NCBI RefSeq assembly: GCF_003515775.1
Contig: NZ_QWEI01000009.1
Location: forward strand, 105,381-147,924
Direction of reading: 5' to 3'
Length of the DNA: 42,544 nucleotides
Source: Ureibacillus yapensis
Lineage (GTDB): Bacteria; Bacillota; Bacilli; Bacillales_A; Planococcaceae
Shown: in pieces, positions 27,381-35,414 of the stretch
Layout: the number at the start of each line of letters is the position of its first letter
Position numbering within the stretch: position 1 is the first letter of the stretch
Notes under the pieces: model-generated
What the model saw: the letters and a program-made list of their open reading frames with translations, nothing else
Told to the model about the DNA's origin: nothing
Database searches by the model: none
Made by a program: the position numbers and the translations under genes

Positions 27381-27617
27381 TTAAGCATTGCGAGCTTTCG
27401 CTAGCTCTTGTTGCTCGATAAACTTTTCCTTTAGAGCGAAATAAAACTTAATTGCGTCAACACCTTCACTTTCTGCGTCGTTATATGCTATTGCTAAGGA
27501 ATGTGCGTCTATCCGCTTGCCTGTTAAGTCAATTTCTTTTACGTCAAAGTCTTCCGGCAATTTTTCCGCTAAGTATTCGTCACCTTTAATTTTTACGCCT
27601 TCATTCGTGTAATTCAT
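27381..27617 (-). CDS. Small acidic protein, family unknown
   Basis: A 78-residue soluble protein beginning MNYTNEGVKI. It is rich in Glu, Asp and Lys, with an alpha/beta pattern and a C-terminal amphipathic helix (FALKEKFIEQQELAKARNA). I do not recognise a family. The start at ATG 27617 is chosen because AAGGA lies 11 bases upstream; an ATG four codons earlier would overlap that site. A terminator follows. It is divergent from the general stress protein gene across a 404-base gap. Confidence 0.65.
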   Translation of the reverse strand: MNYTNEGVKIKGDEYLAEKLPEDFDVKEIDLTGKRIDAHSLAIAYNDAESEGVDAIKFYFALKEKFIEQQELAKARNA

Positions 27618-27836
27618 TACCAATACCATCCTTCATCGTCTCCATTCAATTTTTTGTAATAAAAAACAATAGTTACCATTCATTCTGTCTCTGTTGTTTT
27701 TTCTTTTATTACCCCACTAGTAATGACTTTACCCTCGCATATTAAAATTTTATTCGCCGTTGAGGCAGACGAAGCGTTTGACCGGCCCGCACGCTATCAA
27801 TATTCGTGATTTCCAAAAGTAATATAGACAGAAAAA

Positions 27837-27871
27837 AAAAGCGCGAGCCTAAACATAAAGGCAGCGCTTTT
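27837..27871. terminator. Orphan terminator-like hairpin
   Basis: AAAGCGC...GCCT and AGGC...GCGCTTT form a two-part stem with A and T tracts on the outer sides, so it could work in both directions. No gene ends nearby; it is in a divergent gap. Confidence 0.6.
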
Positions 27872-27960
27872 AGTTACTACCAATTTTAGAGAGTTTACTA
27901 TCGATTAGTTTTTTAAAAGCATAAAACCTCACCACATAGAGAAAGTGACTTCCTCCATAC

Positions 27961-27987
27961 GTTTTATTCATTCAATTTCGTGGAATA
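27961..27987 (+). promoter_or_regulatory. Candidate SigB promoter of the general stress gene
   Basis: GTTTTA (27961-27966), a 15-base spacer and GGAATA (27982-27987), close to the SigB consensus GTTTAA and GGGTAT. A perfect inverted repeat ATTCATTC/GAATGAAT (27966-27973 and 27988-27995) overlaps it. Confidence 0.45.
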
Positions 27988-28021
27988 GAATGAATGTGAT
28001 TATATATAGGAGGGATAAATA

Positions 28022-28342
28022 ATGACAGTCAAATTGACAGTAGAAAACGTAGTACAGGCGAAACAAGAAGTGGAGAATTTAGAAGCGCAAGGATATCTTC
28101 GAGATAACATTTACATCTTTGCGCACTATGAAGAACGTGAAGATGATATTAACGATGCACTGGGGACAGAGGAAGCTGGTATTGGCGAGCAAGGGTTCCT
28201 GACTTCTATGAAAAACCTGGTGAATTCCCGTGGAGATGAACTCCGCAATGAGTTAGCATCTGTCGGATTAAGTGAAACGGAAGCTGCTCAATTCGAAAAG
28301 GAACTGGATACAGGTAAATTGGTCATAGTTGCCAATAAGTAA
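28022..28342 (+). CDS. General stress protein 17M family (YflT)
   Basis: A 106-residue soluble protein of the Bacillus YflT/GsiB-regulon 17M family. The opening N-V-V-Q-A-K-Q-E-V-E-N-L-E-A-Q-G-Y and the H-Y-E-E-R segment are typical; the C-terminal part is an acidic helix-rich domain ending LVIVANK. In B. subtilis relatives belong to the SigB general stress regulon, and a candidate SigB promoter lies upstream here. Molecular role unknown. The start has a strong TAGGAGGG site; a very stable terminator follows directly. Confidence 0.88.
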   Translation: MTVKLTVENVVQAKQEVENLEAQGYLRDNIYIFAHYEEREDDINDALGTEEAGIGEQGFLTSMKNLVNSRGDELRNELASVGLSETEAAQFEKELDTGKLVIVANK

Positions 28343-28380
28343 AAACAAACCCGGGAATCCAATCCCGGGTTTGTTTTTCA
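28341..28380 (+). terminator. Terminator of the general stress gene
   Basis: A perfect 16-base stem (28341-28356 with 28363-28378, core CCCGGGA) with a six-base loop and A/T tracts on both sides, so it may work in both directions. Confidence 0.95.
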
Positions 28381-28655
28381 TTTTACAAGTCCTCCTCGTA
28401 TTCCTTGGACTCTGTATTCCAGATAGCCTTCCAAGCAAATCAGCATAAAAACCCATCCTTCTTTATTGTCAATGTTCTGCTCGAGGAAATAATAATTGTG
28501 CTGGAAGTGTTACTAATAATCTTAATGTTACTATCATTATCGAAGTACTTTTTAATGTAACATAACTGCCCTTTTGGTTGATTACATCATCGTCTGCAAG
28601 GATTGATATTTTAGGGTCAATAAAGACAATAAGCAAGATTGTCCCATTAAGTTTA
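28379..28655. other. Intergenic region without a convincing gene
   Basis: About 280 bases between the stress gene and the alpha/beta hydrolase gene. The minus strand is open from 28687 to 28469 in a frame overlapping the hydrolase end, but with no binding site of its own. Confidence 0.5.
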
Positions 28656-29645
28656 TTAATTAAGAGAGATTGATTCTGTAAACTCACTGATTTCTTTGCT
28701 CATTTCCTTATAACGAGTCCAATGGAGGTAATGATGTCCCTCTAAAGTAACAATTTTACTAGCTGGGTAATTCGTTAACTGCGCTTCATAAAAAGTTACA
28801 AGATTTTTATCCTCCTCTGTAACCCTATCTTTTTTCGTAGTGAAGATTAAAACTGGCATATTGGAAGGAAATTTCATATCAACAGTTTTGTTGATATTAC
28901 TTCTTATTTCATTAGCCTCACTAACCACATTTCTGTTGTTGCCTTTCCAGGCAGAGATTGCTTTTGTTCTATCCAGATTTTCTTCAGAATAAGTACCTTC
29001 CTCAGCTATCGGAAGGAAATTGTCCGGAGTCAAATACAATGCCAATCTTGCAATTCCTGTTGGTGCAACATAACCGAAATATTGTGGCATTGTAGGAGCA
29101 GTTTCACCAAAATACTTCAACGCCTTTGGCAATGTAGGATCAATACCTATAATCGCTTTCACTTCTTCTGGGTAAGTATTGGCATAATACATGCTATAGA
29201 TTCCAGATATGGAGTGTGGCATCAATATGTATGGACCTTGTATGTTTAATTTTTTAAGAGCAGTTCTTATTTCCGCCACTATGTTTTCCACTGTCCGATC
29301 CTTGTTGGTTATGTCACTCCATCCATATCCAAAAGGCTCAATCACTACTACCTTATTATTCTTTGCCATTTCATTAATCAAAGGTTCAAAATCCAATGCT
29401 GGCGCTGCGGTTCCATGACCACTTAATAAAACGATTGTATGATCCCCATTTCCTTTTGTGTAGACGTGCATATTATTCCCATCTACTTCAACTAATTGAC
29501 CAATTGCTGGATACTTCCCTTTTTCATAAAAAGTCATTATATTACTGAAAATGACCCAGACAACCAGCAGGGCTACTATTGCTATTAACATATTCCTTAA
29601 AAAAACCCAAAATCTAAGTTTCTTTTTAGTTTTTATGATTTTCAC
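28656..29645 (-). CDS. Membrane-anchored alpha/beta hydrolase
   Basis: A 329-residue protein. A single hydrophobic N-terminal segment (residues 12-34) after a run of Lys suggests an uncleaved membrane anchor with the enzyme outside. The hydrolase core has LSGHGTAAP (oxyanion region), the nucleophile elbow M-P-H-S-I-S-G, an acid near IFTTKKDR and a histidine in E-G-H-H-Y-L-H. The elbow departs from the usual G-H-S-x-G-G: Pro and Ser replace two glycines, as seen in one branch of the family. Substrate unknown. The GTG start follows AGGAAG closely. Confidence 0.85.
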   Translation of the reverse strand: MKIIKTKKKLRFWVFLRNMLIAIVALLVVWVIFSNIMTFYEKGKYPAIGQLVEVDGNNMHVYTKGNGDHTIVLLSGHGTAAPALDFEPLINEMAKNNKVVVIEPFGYGWSDITNKDRTVENIVAEIRTALKKLNIQGPYILMPHSISGIYSMYYANTYPEEVKAIIGIDPTLPKALKYFGETAPTMPQYFGYVAPTGIARLALYLTPDNFLPIAEEGTYSEENLDRTKAISAWKGNNRNVVSEANEIRSNINKTVDMKFPSNMPVLIFTTKKDRVTEEDKNLVTFYEAQLTNYPASKIVTLEGHHYLHWTRYKEMSKEISEFTESISLN

Positions 29646-29980
29646 TTCTTCCTAAGCCATGATTAACTTCTGTCACCTTACTTTGGTAAAAATTTTACAG
29701 AATCATCCTAATTGTAGCATATGTATCCAATCTTCATTAAAGTGTTATTTCATTAAATGCCTTTAATAAAAACAAGCAAATTCTTACTACAAAAGCGCGC
29801 CCATTAGCTAAAGAAGGCACATAAAACTTCCAATAACTGAAGTACGATTCCCACATACATAATAATTAAATGAATAAACAAATAACAATAATAATATAAT
29901 GAAAAACAAAATAAATTTATTGATAAACGATAAAAAATATACTAAAATCTCATTATCATTAAATCAGTGAGGTGCTTCAA
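29646..29980. other. AT-rich intergenic region
   Basis: About 335 bases between divergent genes with a GCGCGCCCATTAGCT fragment (near 29790-29805) related to the hairpin repeat family. The right half is extremely AT-rich and should hold the promoter of the DUF2975 gene. No small gene seen. Confidence 0.5.
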
Positions 29981-30454
29981 ATGAACGTTAAACTAGGTTC
30001 AACTTTTTTCTTAAAAGTCGTTGCTTTTCTTATTGGAATTGCGGTACTTGCCGTGTGTATATTTTTGTTGCCTGAAGCAGCCCGAAGAGATTCGATAGTG
30101 CGTCCAGGAGATTACTCGATATATCCATTGTTAATATGTGCGTATGGAGTATGCATTTCGTTTTCTGTTGGGTTGTATCAAGCATATAAACTATTGAGTT
30201 ATATCGATAGAAATAACGCTTTTTCCGAGTTATCCCTTAAATCCTTGAAGGTTATAAAAAAATGCGCTTTTACAATTATCTTCTTCATTTTGTTAGTAAT
30301 AGTTTACTTAAGGGTGTATGCCATGTTCACGAGTGATGACGCAGCAGGTCCGATAGCACTAGGTCTAATGGGGATTTTTGCAACAGCTATCATTGCTGCC
30401 ATTGTGGACGTACTTCAAAAGCCATTAAAAAATATCCTAGAAAAAATGAAATAA
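29981..30454 (+). CDS. DUF2975 family membrane protein
   Basis: A 157-residue membrane protein with four hydrophobic segments (about 9-29, 47-66, 91-113 and 124-147). The segment L-L-S-Y-I-D-R-N-N-A-F-S-E-L-S-L-K-S-L-K-x-I-K (residues 69-91) is the mark of DUF2975. The usual partner, a small XRE regulator of the YozG type, is not downstream; 489 bases without a gene follow. Function unknown, often linked to two-gene membrane protein/regulator modules. ATG 29981 has a GAGGTG site; the in-frame GTG three codons upstream overlaps it. Confidence 0.8.
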   Translation: MNVKLGSTFFLKVVAFLIGIAVLAVCIFLLPEAARRDSIVRPGDYSIYPLLICAYGVCISFSVGLYQAYKLLSYIDRNNAFSELSLKSLKVIKKCAFTIIFFILLVIVYLRVYAMFTSDDAAGPIALGLMGIFATAIIAAIVDVLQKPLKNILEKMK

Positions 30455-30519
30455 AAATGTAGGTGTTTAATTTGCAAGTATCTAACATTTTTCCCTATTC
30501 CAAATTAATGGCCCTAAAA

Positions 30520-30563
30520 TGTAAAATGGGCGCCATTTCCTCAAGAGTGGCGCCCGATTGCTG
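30520..30563. repeat. Dispersed hairpin repeat, best-formed copy
   Basis: GGGCGCCA (30528-30535) pairs perfectly with TGGCGCCC (30548-30555), and the right flank GATTGCTGAAC is the conserved tail of the family. It lies about 70 bases past the DUF2975 gene but lacks a T tract. Confidence 0.6.
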
Positions 30564-30862
30564 AACAAAAAATTTATAAATTTTTGATTAAACTTTTATA
30601 AAAGTTCCATCTTTGTCTTAAATACATACAAATTTTAATTGGACAAATCCATTTCATTGTGACTAATTTATCATCATTGAACAAAATCTTTAAGCTGCTA
30701 CCCTAAACGAAAGTTTAATTGAATTGGTGCTTATCCGTTGTACGTCAATGTTTATCCGCTAAATTCAGAAAAAAATTGACGTATAATGGAGTCTAATCAC
30801 CGCCTCCTTTCATAAGCTTGTCCTGTGTTTATACAAGACCTCTTCCCACGCTACTAAAATTC

Positions 30863-30904
30863 AAAAAAGCAGCATTCCCCCAAAGAGAGGGAATTGGCTG
30901 CTGA
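30863..30904 (-). terminator. Terminator of the nucleoside uptake operon
   Basis: On the minus strand AGCAGCC-AATTCCC pairs with GGGAAT-GCTGCT, with one bulge, followed by TTTTTTG. Confidence 0.88.
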
Positions 30905-30943
30905 TTTTAGCTTTCATTCTAACTTGACTTTAAATCATACAGA

Positions 30944-32200
30944 TTAAGCAGCTTTATTTACATCGTTCGTTGTATCCTGGCTGTGTTTGTATTTAAAAGT
31001 TATCGCAAAAACGATCCCAAGAACGATGGTATAGGCAGCAAAAACCAACCAGATATTTTGCCAGTCTTTTATGCCGTCAACCGTTAAATAATCCACTATT
31101 CTTCCACTAATCATAGCTCCTAAATAAGCTCCCAGTCCGTTCACCATTGTCATAAATAAGCCCTGTGCACTCCCACGAATTCGGTGATCCACTTCTTTAT
31201 CTACAAACATTGATCCAGAAATATTAAAGAAATCAAACGCTGCACCGTACGCTACCATGGATAATAGTAATAAGATGAACCCTAATCCGGTTGGATCTCC
31301 AAAAGCTAATAAACCGAATCGCAACGTCCAAGCCGCCATACTCAATAGCATGACCGTTTTGATCCCAAATTTACGTAAGAAAAATGGTATGGCAAGAATA
31401 AAGACTACTTCTGAAAATTGTCCAATTGATAATAAAATCGCTGGGTATTTCACAGCAAGACTTTCTTTATAATCAGGATTTAGCGCAAAATCATGAAGGA
31501 ATGGGTCTGCAAATGCCAAATTAATTTGCAGTGCAGCACCGATCAGCATTGCAAATATGAAAAAGATGGCCATTTTCTTTTGTTTAAATAGGACAAAAGC
31601 GTCGAGTCCTAAGTGGCTTACCCACGACTTCTCCTTCTTAACAGTTGCTGTTGGACAATCAGGCAGCACAACTGAAAAGAGTGCCAGTAAGATGGCAGCC
31701 CCTGATGCAATGTATAACTGAATATTGCTTAACTCAAATCCACCAATACTAATGAGCCACATAGCAAGAATAAAACTAACGGTTCCATATACACGAACGG
31801 ACGGGAATTCTTTCGTCGTATCGAGTCCTTCCTTTTCTAAACCAACATAGGAAATGGTATAAGATAATGAAATTGTCGGTATGAAAACCATAGCGTTAAA
31901 AAACATTACCCAAAACATAACGGTTGGGTCTGAAGCTTGTGCTGCTATAAATAAGCAAATCGCACCAACAAAATGAAGAATTCCATACAATCTATTCGCT
32001 TTCATCCATCGGTCAGCGATAATCCCTATAAGGCTTGGCATTATAAGAGAAGCAAGTCCAGATGCGCCATAAACCGCTCCAACTTGTGAGCCAGAAAAAT
32101 GTAATGTATTAATCATATACGAGCCAAGAGTAATTAGCCAACATCCCCAAATGAAAAACTGGAGAAAAATCATAATTTTAAGTCGAGATTTAATTGTCAT
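30944..32200 (-). CDS. NupG/XapB-type nucleoside:H+ symporter
   Basis: A 418-residue major facilitator of the nucleoside symporter family. The opening L-Q-F-F-I-W-G-C-W-L-I-T-L-G-S-Y, then the region P-S-L-I-G-I-I-A-D-R-W and 12 hydrophobic segments fit NupG/XapB. It should import purine or pyrimidine nucleosides driven by protons. It is 50 bases downstream of the nucleoside hydrolase gene, after the site AGAGGAAAACA, in one operon ended by a strong terminator. The riboswitch upstream points to purine nucleosides. It has no relation to the other MFS proteins in the window. Confidence 0.92.
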   Translation of the reverse strand: MTIKSRLKIMIFLQFFIWGCWLITLGSYMINTLHFSGSQVGAVYGASGLASLIMPSLIGIIADRWMKANRLYGILHFVGAICLFIAAQASDPTVMFWVMFFNAMVFIPTISLSYTISYVGLEKEGLDTTKEFPSVRVYGTVSFILAMWLISIGGFELSNIQLYIASGAAILLALFSVVLPDCPTATVKKEKSWVSHLGLDAFVLFKQKKMAIFFIFAMLIGAALQINLAFADPFLHDFALNPDYKESLAVKYPAILLSIGQFSEVVFILAIPFFLRKFGIKTVMLLSMAAWTLRFGLLAFGDPTGLGFILLLLSMVAYGAAFDFFNISGSMFVDKEVDHRIRGSAQGLFMTMVNGLGAYLGAMISGRIVDYLTVDGIKDWQNIWLVFAAYTIVLGIVFAITFKYKHSQDTTNDVNKAA

Positions 32201-32250
32201 TGTTTTCCTCTTTCTAAGTTGTTATTGTCTAAGCTGTACTTTTGTAGTCA

Positions 32251-33186
32251 TCAAGCTTTTTTAGCTAATTCAGTCATATAATCGAAGAATGCATCGCGAT
32301 TTACATCGTAGACTACATTCACTGGACGTCCATCAGCTGTTTCAACTGTACGGCCTTGGCTTGGACCGTCTGTGTGTACAATGCTGTTAATAGTTTGTAC
32401 TTTCACAAAATCAGGATTGCCGACAAATGCAGTTGTTAACACATCCCACAAATAGTATGTTGAGTTCGTTGAAAAGTGAACAAGTGGTGGTACCATCGCA
32501 TAACATTGGCCAATAAAATCCACACCAATATTTTGTCGTTCTTTTGCCCAACGCTCACGTACATCTAAAGTTAACGGTACTTGGTTTGTACTTTCAAGCG
32601 CTACTAAATCAATTGCTATGCCAGTTTCCCATACACGAGCTGCTGCTTCAGGATCCCAAAAAACGTTCCATTCCGCTGTTCCATCATGTTCAGGTTCATG
32701 TACGTTTCCTTCTTCACGGAATGTACCACCCATCCAAACAAGTCTTTCAATTTTCGCTTCAATTTCAGGAGCTTCATCTAATGCGCGAGCAAGATCAGTT
32801 AGTGGGCCTGTAAATAATAAAGTTGTTTTTTCTTCAGTTGCTAAAACCGTATCTATTAAATGGAGATGTGCTGGTTTATCTGCCACTGGTGTTACAACTT
32901 TTCCAGATTCATTTAAAATCGGTAGGGCATCAACATAAAATGCATGCATACGCCAGTCTTTTGGAAAAGGATTTTTTCCACGAGAATTTGACGCTGCTAC
33001 GTCTAGACCACCATAACCAAAGCGATCAATAATTTTTCGACTCGCAAACATTGCTGGTTCTAAATAACAATCTGCTGGTATGACTGAAACACCTGTGAGT
33101 TCAACCGTGTCCATTTTTAGTAATAAAAATAGCGAAACAAGATCATCAACTCCGCCATCATGATTAAAGTAAATTTTCTTTTTCAT
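32251..33186 (-). CDS. Nucleoside hydrolase
   Basis: A 311-residue inosine/uridine-preferring nucleoside hydrolase-family enzyme that splits the N-glycosidic bond to ribose and base. The metal-binding N-terminus reads IYFNHDGGVDD, so the first Asp of D-x-D-x-x-x-D-D is Asn8 while Asp10, Asp14 and Asp15 remain. Other family features are GPLTDLARAL, the segment V-W-M-G-G-T and E-W-N-V-F-W-D-P-E-A-A, and the C-terminal D near Y-L-W-D-V-L. Preference for purines is suggested by the guanine riboswitch upstream. The start at ATG 33186 follows GAAGGGA by eight bases. It is first in the operon with the nucleoside transporter. Confidence 0.9.
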   Translation of the reverse strand: MKKKIYFNHDGGVDDLVSLFLLLKMDTVELTGVSVIPADCYLEPAMFASRKIIDRFGYGGLDVAASNSRGKNPFPKDWRMHAFYVDALPILNESGKVVTPVADKPAHLHLIDTVLATEEKTTLLFTGPLTDLARALDEAPEIEAKIERLVWMGGTFREEGNVHEPEHDGTAEWNVFWDPEAAARVWETGIAIDLVALESTNQVPLTLDVRERWAKERQNIGVDFIGQCYAMVPPLVHFSTNSTYYLWDVLTTAFVGNPDFVKVQTINSIVHTDGPSQGRTVETADGRPVNVVYDVNRDAFFDYMTELAKKA

Positions 33187-33360
33187 TTTCTCGATCCCTT
33201 CATGGTGAATTTTTATAAATTGCTTGGGGTTCATCCAACTGTTTTCTTGTTGGAATACTCGTATAACGTTGCACTTTGTTCCGCACTAAGAGCCATCGAG
33301 CCATCGAAATTTGCCTGATGTGCCGCTTCACATGATGGCTTTAAAAAAGCATCTTAAAAT

Positions 33361-33392
33361 ATAAAAAACGCTCCGATAACTACCGGAGCGTT
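33361..33392 (-). terminator. Riboswitch expression-platform terminator
   Basis: On the minus strand, AACGCTCCG and CGGAGCGTT pair perfectly with an eight-base loop, followed by TTTTTATA. It lies 59 bases beyond the aptamer and upstream of the nucleoside hydrolase, so folding would stop the operon. Confidence 0.85.
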
Positions 33393-33450
33393 GACTAGGG
33401 CATTGTAAATACAAAAGGAAGAATTAATCCTTCTTCCATTTAACACTTAC

Positions 33451-33517
33451 CTCGTAGTCAAACCCTTTACGGCGGCTTGGTAGAAACTTTTGGGCCATAT
33501 CCCCAATATTATACGAC
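33451..33517 (-). promoter_or_regulatory. Purine riboswitch aptamer, guanine type
   Basis: Read on the minus strand: P1 TCGTA...TACGA; J1/2 TAAT; P2 TTGGG/CCCAA with loop GATATGG; the junction AGTTTCTACC; P3 CAAGCC/GGGTTTG with loop CCGTAAA; and the 3' junction GACTACG. These are the conserved purine aptamer blocks. The base-reading position in GACTA is C, as in guanine and hypoxanthine switches, where adenine switches have T. With the downstream terminator it should reduce expression of the nucleoside hydrolase and transporter when guanine is plentiful. Confidence 0.93.
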
Positions 33518-33987
33518 ATAATTCGACATTCAATTCGCACTCATAATAGCAATAGTTTAGGGTTCCGTCAACTAAATAACGAACATTTTCGTTAATTCCC
33601 AGAGTGTCATTCGTGTTTCATAATATTCACAATATTATTCTCCCTTTACCGTTTCACACTTTTGCAATTGAGGTACTGACCAAATCCCTCAAATGCTATA
33701 TTCAGCACAATTAAAATTGAAATTGTCAGATCAGATCCGTCGCGAAGATTTTGATTTAACCCATGATTCGAACCAAGGTGGACATCCATTAATATTTCAG
33801 AAAGTGAAGTTCTACTCTATTGATTTATAAAAAAAGAAACCCCTGCTCAATTCTTCAATAAAAAATGAGTTTGTCAAAACAACCCACAATTCTTCAACTC
33901 TTGCAACCGTTGCCTCAATAAATGCTAAACAAACAATCTTTTATGAGTATCTTATTCCTCCTGGCTCCTCAACAATCTGGCCCTTTT

Positions 33988-34036
33988 CATGAAGAAAGAG
34001 CCCAATTCATACTGCAGAATTGCGCCCGATTGTGAA
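33988..34036. repeat. Dispersed hairpin repeat copy
   Basis: The left arm ATGAAGAAAGAGCCCAATTC pairs partly with GAATTGCGCCC; the tail GATTGTGAA is the conserved family end. It lies in the gap past the 83-residue gene's stop codon, where it could act as a weak terminator. Confidence 0.5.
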
Positions 34037-34091
34037 TTATCGTTATTCATATAGCCCCTCGTTAGAGCTTAATAACTGATTTTTTTTCAAA

Positions 34092-34343
34092 TTAACTTGG
34101 ATTTACAGATATTCCGAACACTTTACCAAGAGCAAATCTAATCGCATCTTCCCACTCTACACCTTCTAAAGAATGTAATTGTTGAGCCGTATCCCAAGCT
34201 GGTAAAAAGCTTTCAGTCAGTAGTTGATCGCTTTGAATTAAGTTAAGTTCCCAGGCAATTATTTGAAACGTACGAATAATGGCTACTTTTTCGCCCACTT
34301 GATCGGCAAATTCTTCAGTAGAATATGTATTTTGAATTTTCAT
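34092..34343 (-). CDS. Small soluble protein, family unknown
   Basis: An 83-residue protein beginning MKIQNTYSTEEFADQVG. It is helical by pattern; the first 30 residues could fit a small helix-turn-helix (S-T-E-E-F-A-D-Q-V-G), but this is weak. The C-terminus W-E-D-A-I-R-F-A-L-G-K-V-F-G is an amphipathic helix. I do not recognise a family. The start follows GAGGGG by six bases, a good site. It stands alone, with a hairpin repeat past its stop. Confidence 0.7.
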   Translation of the reverse strand: MKIQNTYSTEEFADQVGEKVAIIRTFQIIAWELNLIQSDQLLTESFLPAWDTAQQLHSLEGVEWEDAIRFALGKVFGISVNPS

Positions 34344-34690
34344 AATAACCCCTCTAATTGTTTTAATTACTTAATTGTACTTTAATTGATATTATTTCTT
34401 CTCCCAAAAACTGTGATTTGAGAGTATCTAGGAATGGAACAAGAATTATACGATTTAATCAAGCATCATGATTTTCGTCTCCCATTACTTGAATAAGAAA
34501 ATAAGCTAGCCTAAACAATCCTATCCTCATCTTTCACACCCGTCACTTAACAAGGAATTGCAGCTTGTCCATTTAGCGGTGCCTGCTACCCTCTTACATA
34601 AACTATTTAGGGCATACATCCAACCCAAGCTTTGATATTAAGCATAAACTGGTTATATGTCTAATTTCAAAAAGGAGTGAATCTTGACTT
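34344..34690. other. Intergenic region
   Basis: About 350 bases between divergent small genes. A 20-codon frame (34434-34496) after TAGGA is too short to call. No repeats or strong hairpins were seen. Confidence 0.45.
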
Positions 34691-34933
34691 ATGCGATATA
34701 TGGAAGAAATGCCTTTCTATGGCCAAAATCTAAGAGGTCTAGACAATTGTATATTTCGTTTCACGTATATGTGGCTTAGAAACGGTGATAACTTTTGGTT
34801 CTTTCTGACTGCTGTTGGCCACGAAAGAGCTTATGGCTACAGGTTTTTCGGTGGAAGATGGAATCAATATTCAATTGCTTTAAGAAACATTGACGCCTAC
34901 CATTGTTCCCCTCCGACTCCAACTCCATATTAG
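34691..34933 (+). CDS. Small aromatic-rich protein, possibly surface or spore linked
   Basis: An 80-residue protein rich in Tyr, Phe, Trp and Arg: L-D-N-C-I-F-R-F-T-Y-M-W-L-R-N-G-D-N-F-W-F-F, then G-Y-R-F-F-G-G-R-W, one central Cys and one near the end, with a Pro-Thr tail (SPPTPTPY). The pattern recalls small Bacillales proteins with an N-G-x-x-F-W-F core seen with collagen-like or spore surface proteins, but I cannot name the family. The start is uncertain: AAGGAG lies 13 bases upstream of the ATG, and an out-of-frame TTG has better spacing. A terminator lies 140 bases downstream. Confidence 0.6.
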   Translation: MRYMEEMPFYGQNLRGLDNCIFRFTYMWLRNGDNFWFFLTAVGHERAYGYRFFGGRWNQYSIALRNIDAYHCSPPTPTPY

Positions 34934-35076
34934 AAAACAGCTCCTGACTTTTTATTCTTATCATTCAGTTAAACTTTAGAAACGTCCGTGCTTTCATAAT
35001 TAAAGTTCTTTTTTAAAACCTAATACACAGTAAACACCAGATATCCGCCAACTGCGTGTTCCCTCCATCATCTATA

Positions 35077-35107
35077 AAACGTTAATCATTTCGGTTAGCG
35101 TTTTTTA
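35077..35107 (+). terminator. Terminator past the aromatic-rich protein gene
   Basis: AAACGTTAA (35077-35085) pairs with TTAGCGTTT (35095-35103) with one G-U pair, followed by TTT. Confidence 0.8.
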
Positions 35108-35274
35108 TATTGAAATTAGACTCAATGCCAAAAGAACATAAGTTTAATCCTTCACAACCTCAATTGCATTATAAAAATATGCTTTTACTTTCCTTAACAA
35201 ACTGGCCCGATTGTTGAACATAAATTGGGATTGACCCATGTCGAATCCCCCTATAAAAACCCCTCAAAAATTTT

Positions 35275-35310
35275 AAATCCACCAGTCGTATGACCGGTGG
35301 ATTTTTTGGA
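35275..35310 (+). terminator. Orphan strong terminator
   Basis: AAATCCACC-A-GT and AC-C-GGTGGATTT pair with a short CGTATG loop, followed by TTTGG on the plus strand. No gene lies in the 170 bases between the previous terminator and this one. Confidence 0.8.
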
Positions 35311-35414
35311 TTTATGTAAGCTTTTATCTAATTTCATACATTCGGAAAAATAAAAAAAAAAACGCCCAGAAAAAAGCGCCGGATTATGAAAAATCATTTT
35401 TCTTATTTAATAAT

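Larger units (their letters stand above)
27618..28021. other. Divergent intergenic region with an orphan terminator
   Basis: A 404-base gap between two divergent genes. It holds a terminator-like hairpin (27837-27871) with no gene ending there, and a candidate SigB promoter at 27961-27987. The sequence around 27750-27800 is less AT-rich and may be decayed coding DNA, but I find no clear frame. Confidence 0.5.
30455..30943. other. Intergenic region with hairpins only
   Basis: 489 bases without a supported gene. It holds a dispersed hairpin copy (30520-30563) just after the DUF2975 gene and the NupG terminator (30863-30904). The middle is AT-rich with no coding signal. Confidence 0.55.
33187..34091. 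other. Leader and gene-poor region
   Basis: About 900 bases without a confident gene. The left part is the riboswitch leader (terminator 33361-33392, aptamer 33451-33517). The rest, 33520-34091, is AT-rich, with a hairpin repeat copy near 33988-34036 and a 45-codon plus-strand frame (33693-33830) that lacks a binding site. Confidence 0.5.
34934..35414. other. Gene-poor stretch with two terminators
   Basis: About 480 bases with no supported gene, but with two plus-strand terminators (35077-35107 and 35275-35310), a GGCCCGATTGTTGAACA repeat tail at 35204-35220 and another hairpin family fragment near 35352-35390. The second terminator has no gene in front of it. Confidence 0.55.

Noticed and set aside
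28469..28687. 72-codon minus-strand frame after the alpha/beta hydrolase
   Set aside because: It begins at a GTG within the end of the hydrolase gene in another frame, has no binding site and no recognisable features.
33693..33830. 45-codon plus-strand frame in the gap left of the 83-residue gene
   Set aside because: No binding site and no recognised pattern.
34434..34496. 20-codon frame starting MEQELYDLIK
   Set aside because: Too short, weak site, no partner; it may be the start of a lost gene but cannot be supported.
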